From NCBI GenBank assembly GCA_000181795.3, contig CM012953.1, forward strand, positions 3,182,456 to 3,206,662: DNA of 24,207 nt. The letters are read 5' to 3'. A program made the position numbers and the translations under genes. Positions within the stretch are counted from its first letter, which is position 1. Each line of letters starts with the position of its first letter. The DNA is from Trichinella spiralis. Taxonomy: Eukaryota; Nematoda; Enoplea; Trichinellida; Trichinellidae. The notes below the pieces were generated by a model. That model ran no database searches. It saw only the letters and a program-made list of their open reading frames with translations, and was not told the DNA's origin. Of this stretch, positions 1 through 7,303 are shown piece after piece.

Positions 1-68
1 CATTTGAAATTATTGTTAAAAACTGTGTAAGCTGAAAGGGGCAAGCGATAAACCTCCATCGCAAATCG

Positions 69-76
69 TTTCCCGC
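69..76 (+). promoter_or_regulatory. E2F-like site upstream of histone H3
   Basis: The eight bases TTTCCCGC fit the E2F consensus TTTSSCGC. They lie about 110 bases upstream of the predicted transcription start of the H3 gene, a usual place for S-phase control sites. The match is seen; E2F binding and S-phase induction are inferred from what is known of replication-dependent histone promoters. Confidence 0.5.
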
Positions 77-147
77 CTTTTTCCCCAGCCTTATCATTTT
101 TGAAAACTCAGTTCACCACTTACAGTTAAAGGTCAATTGCAGTTATG

Positions 148-156
148 TATATAAAG
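148..156 (+). promoter_or_regulatory. TATA box of histone H3 gene
   Basis: TATATAAAG is a strong TATA box. Its first base lies 32 bases before the A of a good initiator motif and 54 bases before the ATG. This spacing is canonical for a focused histone core promoter. Confidence 0.8.
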
Positions 157-177
157 GAGTGAACATTTATTTTGCTC

Positions 178-183
178 TCAGTT
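178..183 (+). promoter_or_regulatory. Initiator (likely transcription start at 180)
   Basis: TCAGTT matches the metazoan initiator (TCAKTY), with its A at 180, about 32 bases downstream of the TATA box. It predicts a 5' leader of only about 22 bases before the ATG at 202. Confidence 0.6.
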
Positions 184-201
184 GAGAGTTTTCGAGTAAA
201 A

Positions 202-612
202 ATGGCGCGTACTAAGCAAACCGCTCGCAAAAGTACTGGTGGAAAAGCCCCACGTAAGCAGTTGGCCACTAAAGCGGCTCGGATGATTGCCACCAATGCT
301 GATAGAGTAAAGAAACTACGTCGTTATCGTCCAGGGACAGTGGCTCTTCGTGAAATTCGGCGTTATCAAAAAAGTACAGAACTGTTGATCAGAAAGCTGC
401 CATTCCAGCGTTTGGTTCGGGAAGTTGCTCAAGATTACAAAACTGAGTTGCGATTCCAATCGTCAGCAGTTTTCGCTTTACAAGAAGCGGCTGAAGCTTA
501 CCTGGTTGGCCTGTTCGAAGACACAAACTTGTGTGCTATTCACGCAAAACGTGTCACCATTATGCCAAAGGATGTTCAGTTGGCTCGTCGTATACGGGGT
601 GAACGCGCCTAA
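202..612 (+). CDS. H3: Histone H3 variant with Met27 and Arg34 (replication-type)
   Basis: This is a complete intronless histone H3 of 136 codons (135 residues after Met removal), packaging DNA in nucleosomes as the H3-H4 tetramer. I chose ATG 202 because it gives the invariant [10 protein letters not shown] start and has A at -3 and G at +4. Residues 1-26 are canonical (K4, K9, S10, K14, K18, K23 present). Residues 40-73 and most of the core are also canonical, with K56, K79, C110, K115 and K122 kept. Residues 27-39 read [13 protein letters not shown] in place of KSAPATGGVKKPH: K27M, S28I, P30T, A31N, T32A, G33D, G34R, P38L, H39R, with K36 and K37 kept. Other changes are mild: V74, Y78, E81, F90, A96, V124. 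Residues 87-90 (SAVF) resemble replication-type H3.1/H3.2 (SAVM), not H3.3 (AAIG). It is not CENP-A, because the core loop and tail are H3-like. An E2F-like site, TATA box, initiator and 3' stem-loop argue that the gene is live. Confidence 0.97.
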   Translation: MARTKQTARKSTGGKAPRKQLATKAARMIATNADRVKKLRRYRPGTVALREIRRYQKSTELLIRKLPFQRLVREVAQDYKTELRFQSSAVFALQEAAEAYLVGLFEDTNLCAIHAKRVTIMPKDVQLARRIRGERA

Positions 613-644
613 CTTTGTTTTGCCTATTTTGTTCATAATCCAAC

Positions 645-660
645 GGTCCTTTTCAGGACC
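645..660 (+). terminator. Histone mRNA 3' stem-loop
   Basis: GGTCCTTTTCAGGACC forms a perfect 6-bp stem (GGTCCT/AGGACC) with a TTTC loop. It lies 32 bases after the stop codon and is preceded by CAAC and followed by ACTTCA. This is the SLBP-binding element that replaces the poly(A) tail on replication-dependent histone mRNAs. I saw no clear purine-rich U7 site and no AATAAA nearby. The compensated stem (GGTCCT instead of the usual GGCTCT) suggests it is maintained. Confidence 0.93.
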
Positions 661-872
661 ACTTCAATCTGTTTTCATCAGCTACATTCCATTGATTAAG
701 CATCATTTTTCTGAGAAATTAAATATTTAAATGAATTCAAATTCTAAGGTTGTTCAAAATAATGATGATCATTTCTACAAACTTTCCATAAAAATATTGT
801 TTTTGAAACAATTTCTGTTATTGTCATTTTATTGTACCACATTAAACCAATACAGAATGAGGGTAAAACCTG

Positions 873-1238
873 TGCTGAGAATAATCAGGTTGATGATTTT
901 CAAGTTCAATACAACTGCGCGCAAGACAGTTGAGTATAACAAACTGAGTCGCTGGCCCTTCTCAGGCTTAAAAAATTTGCTTAAATTGAGCTGTAATTTG
1001 AAAACAAGAAAACACACAGAAGCTGAGATTTATTCAGGCATGACCAATACAAATCAAAAGCACAGACAGTCAGACACAATCAAAGCAATCATTCATTCAC
1101 ACGCCACCAACAACACGATCACATTGCTCAGTCATGTTCACGCGTAAAAACGTGACTCTGACGTCACAACTAACCAAACAACCTCAAGTTACGGTAGCGG
1201 ATTCAGATTATCAGGCTTGAGCGAAAGAGGTTTTAACA
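873..1238 (-). mobile_element. Solo LTR, related to the BEL/Pao element at 14546
   Basis: The stretch begins TG and ends CA and is flanked by a perfect 5-bp direct repeat, ACCTG (868-872 and 1239-1243), as expected for a BEL/Pao insertion. Blocks inside it (TTCAATACAACTG, CTCAGGCTTA, GAGATTTATTCAGG, TTACGGTAGCGGATT, CAGGCTTGAG) line up in order with the LTR of the BEL/Pao copy further right, in the same orientation. It is longer (366 against 279 bp) and clearly diverged, so it is an older or sister family. No internal coding region follows, so this is a fossil solo LTR. Confidence 0.75.
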
Positions 1239-1247
1239 ACCTGTATC

Positions 1248-1295
1248 TGCCTACGTGTTTACAATAAATTTCATTGGTTGTCAGTCTGATGCGTT
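1248..1295 (+). repeat. R3-like fragment
   Basis: The stretch CTAAATTTCATTGGTTGTCAG-like (here ATAAATTTCATTGGTTGTCAG, about 1264-1284) and its flanks match the R3 repeats near 3172-3200 and 5818-5846. It directly abuts the solo LTR, so that LTR may have landed in an R3-type repeat. Confidence 0.5.
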
Positions 1296-1299
1296 CTAT

Positions 1300-2739
1300 T
1301 TGTTAATTTTTCATTTTCTATCAGTGATCAGCTTTCAGATTCAATTCAAAGCATTAATACTTTCAATTCAATATTAATTATTATATATTAAAAAATTGTA
1401 AGGTTTTTAAAATTAGAAATCTAATTAAATTTTACTGCAGTTGAGTAAAATAATAAATTTATATGCAAATAGAAGGAATAAAACAATTAACTACCAGAAA
1501 TTGGCAGATTCTATGTGACACAAGCAAATGTTCTGGTTAATGCTTTGCTGTCTAATATCTCAACATACAAATGTTACTGACTTTTCTGTTGTCGGCAGCT
1601 CGACGCTCAGGTTAATAATGGACTGTATTTGATTCGGCGGGAATTCGATTCTCCCAGCGAAGTAATAAACTTATTACGTCTGTCTACACGAACTCTCAAT
1701 TAGTTCGTTCTAGTAGCTTAGATAAGCTTCGCTCAACTAGTTCACAGAGAACTATTCGTCGAACGCGTCAATTCAATACAAGGGTTAAAGTGAATCCTTT
1801 ACTCTTGTAGTCACAAATACAATACAAAAAGCGACACGCTTGTCTCAAAAATGGCAAATCTAGTACTACTCGATCACACGTTGTTGCCACGATTACAACG
1901 ACAATACAATTACAGTACACTTTCGATAGTCAAGTATCAATCATTTCATACTGTCTGTAACAACAACTTTAACTCTATGCAAAATTCTAACTTCACAAAA
2001 TTGCAATGGCATTTAAAACCAGATAGGCAGCTATCACGTTCCTTAACAGTATTTTTGATTAATACAAAAGAAAAATGTCATTTTGCGCAAATTTTTTGTA
2101 AACTAATAATTTCATTATTGAAAATTAAATTTCATCAAATAAGTTAATTATGAGCTGTTTAAAATTCTTTGAAAGTCATCATTCATTGTTCAGGTATGTT
2201 GAGCTTTTGGTCAGTTCGATCTGTATTATCACGTAAATCAAGACAACAGACTTAAGATCAAGTAGCAGAAACACAAGAGCTAGAGAGAGGATTCAAAGAA
2301 GCACTACAAAGAAATTAACGGAAATAAGTTTTACTATCACGCAAGGTACTTTGACAAACACACACACGTACACTTACCTATTTGTATATATATATATACA
2401 CTCAGTAATACAGTATAATGAATTTCAGGTTTCAACATGAATTCTTCATTTCATCAACAAGCAATCAACAAGAACAACATATAGTAGGTAACTTAAACGC
2501 AAACAAATATCACAACTAGGAATACAGCATTAAGCAATGAGCAAGACGCTCAGCAATAACGACAACTCCGTGAGGAAGTGTCTGCCCATTGTTTTCAACG
2601 TTCCAATTATATTCTACTTCCAAATCAACAAAACTGAGAACTTCACGAAAGCCATTCACTCTTTTGCTGATTATGGAAGACATTAATCTGGTTGTTGCTT
2701 ACTCCCCATTCACGTTTCTATTAAACTTCCTGATAAATT
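1300..2739. other. No gene seen; AT-rich, with a hairpin cluster at 1637-1808
   Basis: I see no supportable coding region. The open frame at 1851-2147 has random composition and no recognisable domain. Between 1637 and 1808 several inverted repeats follow one another: GTAATA/TATTAC (1662-1677), ACGAACT/AGTTCGT (1688-1708), CTAGT-AGCTT/AAGCT-ACTAG (1710-1740) and an imperfect 12-bp stem (1778-1808). A (TA)7 run at 2385-2398 lies inside an 18-bp palindrome (2383-2400). Confidence 0.5.
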
Positions 2740-3310
2740 AACGTACCACCATTTTGTTAAACTAATCGTCAAAACTACATGGAGATGTACCAATGTCTTT
2801 TAAGATCACCATACTGCTGGTACCTACTTGGTATTGCATACAAAAACTGAGTCATTGCTAATTGTGAACACTTTGGATAGAATTTCAGAACAGGATTGTA
2901 CATTCTGCCATTTTGTAAATGGTCAATCTCGATAGCTGCTGTTATTATGAAAATCGTTGGTATAGATTTCACGTGTTTTCTTTATTGAATTTTAAACCAA
3001 TCAATTTTTTTCACTTCTGCTATTAATCACCAACTTCTACCAGGTCAAAAATGCACGGCTATTGAAAATTTGATGATCATGTCAAACATATCAAACACAT
3101 AATAGAGCTGCTATGTAATACTTTGGTACTAGGATCGATTTCCCCAAACGATCTCCGTCTACTTTTTCTAAGCTAAATTTCATTGGTTGTCAGTCTTATC
3201 AGATTAGGTTGCCTAGAGAATGGACTGCTTGACTCTCACTTTCCAAAGCTAACAGGACACGTCAGTGACAATCACTATGCAAATTCATAAGCAAACACAG
3301 TGTTTCAATT
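2740..3310 (+). repeat. R3 repeat, left copy
   Basis: This copy aligns along its whole length with 5385-5956 in direct orientation. The first and last parts are roughly 85-90% alike by eye, while 3002-3143 is identical to 5648-5789 over all 142 bases. No coding potential is evident. It ends a few bases before the LTR of the Ty3/gypsy fossil. Its family is not recognised; it could be a non-autonomous DNA element or a host duplication. Confidence 0.9.
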
Positions 3311-3314
3311 TGAC

Positions 3315-3536
3315 TGTGACGGCCACTGTGAAATTGTACCTGCATATCACGCCCACATTTTTGTAGGACATCGACAGTAGGGGACGCCTGATCGAAAGCC
3401 GGTGATCGTGAGCGGTGCGGCTGTTATTCCGTCATTCTTATTTTGTCATTGTTGTTTTCGCTGTTCTGTGCTTTGTCTAATAAACTCTTAACCACTCGCG
3501 ATGGTGTGAAATCACGTAGCATCGACGAACTCTACA
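3315..3536 (+). repeat. 5' LTR of the Ty3/gypsy fossil
   Basis: The stretch starts TGTGACGG and ends CTCTACA (TG...CA), contains an AATAAA signal near 3479, and is followed after two bases by a primer-binding site, TGGCGAGCGCGGCAGGAT (3539-3556). The ending TGG fits the CCA end of a tRNA. The tRNA type is not assigned. Confidence 0.7.
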
Positions 3537-5384
3537 AATGGCGAGCGCGGCAGGATCGATGGGACGGAATGGATTAGCCCGTCAGAGATACTTACCATGT
3601 CATTGAACGTGGAGACCTGGTTCGAAAACTTGGAAAAGTACTTCTGTGCCTCCCGTATAGCCCCGGAGAGACGAGCTTCCCTTTTTCAGTATCATACTGA
3701 TGAGGAGGTGCCGGGCGTAATGAGGGCTATGCACGTCCAGGTAACGGACGATTACGATGGACTGAAATCAGCCCTGTTGGAAGCCTTCGGTGTGCGCACC
3801 GGTTAAGAGAGGTTCTCCGCTGAGTTTTTCCGGCGTTAACAGCAACGGGGTGAAAGCGTGCGGATTTATGCTGGTCACTCACGCTGGCTGTTCACGAAGG
3901 CGTTTACCGGACTGAGTGGTACGCCGCCAAGACCCTGCTGCAACAATTTAAAGCGGGACGTATAGTTTAACGGATGCGATCAAAGTTACAGCCCGGGAAG
4001 AGCGCATTTGGACAGGGCTCACCGTGCTCAAGGAGAGCGTCTCTTCAGTCAAAGCAGACGCTGACCAGGAAGACCTGCAGCCAGCGGTCGACGTCACAGA
4101 GGCAATAGCTGCCCCGGTAACGACGCGAAAGGAAGTTGGAGAAGAACTGGCGGAAGTGGCGCGGCAGTTGAAGCAGCTGCTGATGACGGACATAACTGCG
4201 GCTGCAAAGAGAGCGACTCCCCAGCAGCGACGCAGGCAGGAGAAGAAAGACCGGAGAACGTGTTGGACATGCGGAAGAACGGGCCACATTTGTAGGGTCT
4301 GCCAAGCTTCCCCCCTCCCTGACGACCGAACGTCCAGGGGAAGCAGTACTGCCTGAACCTTTAACGCCGTTGACACACGATGCCCTGAGATTGAAATACT
4401 GACTGTGGAAGGCTCTGTGGGAGATGTGCGATACAGCGTGCTCATGGACACTGGGTCCGCGGTAACCCTAGCGGACGGAAAATTTATGCGGGACTCGGAG
4501 ACCCTGTGGGACGTCATTCGCACCGGAGACGCCAAGCCAGGGCGGTGCTCCCCAACGCGGATCGCCCACTACCAGCGAACGCAGGTGGAATCTCTCCTGC
4601 TCGAAATGTTGAGGCGAGACGTTGTGGAGCCGTCGAGCAGCCCCTGGGCGTGGCCAATTTGTTGGTCGAGAGGTACATCGCGGTCAAGGTCGCTCATTTG
4701 AAGCGTCAGTGGTGATGGAGATGTGCCTCTTGTTCTGCATCAGGAAGACACGATTCTCTGCATACCACCCGCAAGGGAATGGACAAGCGGAGAGGTTCAT
4801 GTGAACGCTCCTCGACATGCTGTCCATCATGTTCGATGGGAACCCGCACCAGTGGGACGACATGCAGCCGTTTGTCATGCTGGCGTACAACAGCAACGTT
4901 CACGAGAGCACGGGGATGACGCATGCTATCGCCATGTATGGCGGAGAGCTGCGGCTACCGTTGGACGTGCACATTGGGAACCCGCAGGAGCAAGAAACCC
5001 AAAGGATGCCGGAATACATGCGGAAAACCTGAGAGCGCATCGACCGTGTGCACGAGCTCCTGAAGGACCACCTGTAAACGCAGCAGCGTCGACAGAAGTG
5101 CCTGTACGACCGCTATGCAAATGAGACGCATTTCCGCCAGAACGACTTTGTGTGGTTTGCCTTGCCAAGAAGACGGAAGCTCGACCTCGGCTGGGAAGAG
5201 CCCTACATGATAATGTACGTAATGGGGTCACAAACATTCCGGGTGCGTCACCAGGAGCAAAAGTGCCGCTCACTGGTGGAACACTCTGACCGGATGAAGC
5301 GGTACTACACCAGAGAGTTCGCTGGAGAGCGGTCTTTCCGAGGCGGCACCACCAGGCAGCAGGAACATCACCCGTTTGCGGCGG
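3315..5384 (+). mobile_element. Ty3/gypsy LTR retrotransposon fossil
   Basis: Recognisable parts in order are a 5' LTR (3315-3536), a primer-binding site just after it (from 3539), a gag-like stretch (3597-3806), a CCHC zinc knuckle (about 4261-4302, spacing C-x2-C-x4-H-x4-C), an aspartic protease with the DTGSA motif (about 4444-4458), a trace of the reverse transcriptase start, and integrase core and C-terminal sequence (about 4720-5310, with a GNGQAERF motif). The base composition is much more GC-rich than its surroundings, as is usual for these elements here. The copy is broken, with many breaks, and I found no matching 3' LTR, so it is old. It lies between the two R3 repeats. Confidence 0.85.
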
Positions 5385-5956
5385 AACGTACGTCATATTG
5401 TTCAACTAAATCGTCAAAACTACATGGAGATGTACCAATGTCGTTTAAGATCACCAGACCGCTGGTACCTACTTGGTATTGCATGCCAAAACTCAGTGAG
5501 TGCTAACTGTGAACAGCATTCTGGATAGAATTCCAGAATAGGATTCTGTTCTACCATTTTGTAAATGTTCCATCTCGATAGCTGCTTTTATTATGAAAAT
5601 CATTGGTATAGATTTCACGTGTTTTCTTTATTGAATTTTAAGCCTGCCAATTTTTTTCACTTCTGCTATTAATCACCAACTTCTACCAGGTCAAAAATGC
5701 ACGGCTATTGAAAATTTGATGATCATGTCAAACATATCAAACACATAATAGAGCTGCTATGTAATACTTTGGTACTAGGATCGATTTCCTCCAACGAACT
5801 GCGCCTACTTTTTCTAATCTAAATTTCATTGGTTGTCAGTCTGATCCGATTAGGTTGCCTTGAGAATGGACTGCTTAACTATAAATTGCCGAAGCTAACA
5901 GGACACGTCGCTGACAGTCACTATGCAAATTCATAAGCAAACACCATGTTTCAATT
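5385..5956 (+). repeat. R3 repeat, right copy
   Basis: This is a direct repeat of 2740-3310, starting immediately after the last recognisable Ty3/gypsy sequence. It includes the 142-bp tract identical to the left copy (5648-5789). After 5956 the two copies diverge completely: the left runs into the LTR, and the right runs into unrelated sequence starting CAATGAAATTTAG. Confidence 0.9.
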
Positions 5957-5984
5957 CAATGAAATTTAGTTGCGTGCATCAGAG

Positions 5985-6250
5985 CAGCAACCAATGACAT
6001 TTGCTGCGAAAAGTAGGCAGAGTTCATTGGGGGAAATCAGGTCTATCCTAATATTTTGCCTCATGGTGGAACAAAATAAATTCCTGAATTTTTCAAATCT
6101 GACAATTTTATTGAAATTCAACTTCAATTTTACAAGTCTGTAGTATATCATTATGTTGATGCATTTAGCATCGTGCCAATTGCTGTTATTATAATAATCT
6201 TTGATTTAGATTTCACATCTTTCCTTGATTAACTTCTAAATTAGTCAATT
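5985..6250. repeat. Rearranged R3-like pieces
   Basis: The stretch 5985-6060 resembles the reverse complement of R3 (CAACCAATGA..., AAAGTAG..., GGGGGAAATC... in order). The stretch about 6170-6250 resembles R3 in direct orientation (GCTGTTATTAT..., TAGATTTCAC..., CCTTGATT). Similarity is roughly 70% by eye, so these are old, shuffled copies next to the right R3 repeat. Confidence 0.45.
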
Positions 6251-7303
6251 ACAAATAAACTATGTATATACTTTTGAACATGAACATTTTGCGTTCTTGT
6301 TCAACCATTGTTGAAAGTCAAAATTTTTTCCTCTGGCTATTTTAAATATTAAAATTGCAAATTTGGTCACTTTGTTATCGTCAATTCTAATCAATTTCTT
6401 GTTTTTGAACATCTGCCTCAGCACTGACGTTGGCGTTATTTGTGAATAAATTAAAGTTGTTGACGCTACATTTAGGATTTTCCAGACAAATTCTGAATTT
6501 TACCCAGAAGTGTTGCTAAGCTTTAGTGCGTGAAGCAATTGCTGGAAACCTGAATCACATCTGAACAACTTGCAAAACGCAAATGCGACAGTTGTAAATT
6601 TGCTTAGCTTATCACTTCCGGAAGTATGATTTTATTCTAAAATTTATTCTTTCACTGATCACTAAGCTGTTCTTGTACTTTGTGCATTATAACATTCTAA
6701 TAAAATTGATTGCTTATCGCAAGAACCCTTTGAGGCATAACGTCACATATTTAATAATCTGTTTTCAATTATTCCTATGAAATTATTATCGACTTCAAGA
6801 TAATAGTAATATTTAACAACACACAATTATATATGAAAAAATGAAATAATAGCATAAGCAATAATAGATCATCAGGTTGATAAAAACTAGTTTGTATTGT
6901 AGACAGTATTTGTTCATCATATACATCGCAATGAATTCTTTACTTTATAGAATTTGAATGATTGTTCTCATGACATTTCAAAAAAAGACGACAGTTTCTG
7001 GCAAAGCAAGTCGAAGAAATAAGATATACAACTGAGAACTGTGGGATCAGAAGAATATTAAAGATATAAAGTGACGGGGTCAGACAAACCAAAATACCGG
7101 TAGCGGAAAATTTTTTCTAAAATCAAAATATCATATATCAATACATATACTCTTATTATATATTTTTATAGAGGTATGTGTATTTTATTCATATTTTGAA
7201 GTAAGCAGTTGCTAGCCAATGATTCCAAATGCTGTAGAACAACACGGAAGTTGCACGTTTTTATTGTAAATTACAAATTTTTTCATAAAACCATAAGCAT
7301 AAG
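6251..7303. other. No gene seen; AT-rich upstream region of the Argonaute gene
   Basis: I find no convincing exon here. Upstream Argonaute exons (N domain, L1, most of PAZ) would be expected, but no conserved block could be recognised. A short stretch near 7068-7104 reads a little like the start of PAZ in one frame, but it lacks clear splice sites and I do not claim it. Confidence 0.4.

Noticed and set aside
172-201. Ten-residue N-terminal extension of H3 in the same frame
   Set aside because: It has no ATG and lies mostly in the predicted leader. ATG 202 gives the invariant H3 N-terminus in a good start context.
202-612. Histone H3 as a centromeric CENP-A or a dead pseudogene
   Set aside because: The core has the canonical H3 loop and helices with no CENP-A-type insertion, and residues 1-26 are perfect. 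The frame is whole, and the promoter motifs and 3' stem-loop are intact.
1600-1660. tRNA gene suggested by a T-arm-like GGGAATTCGATTCTCCC
   Set aside because: No matching acceptor stem, A box or anticodon arm could be laid out upstream.
1851-2147. 98-residue open frame
   Set aside because: It shows no domain, random-like composition and no convincing start context or splice partners in an AT-rich region.
2740-5956. R3 direct repeats as the LTRs of the Ty3/gypsy fossil
   Set aside because: They lack TG/CA ends, and the primer-binding site lies about 230 bases further in, directly behind a separate TG...CA LTR at 3315-3536.
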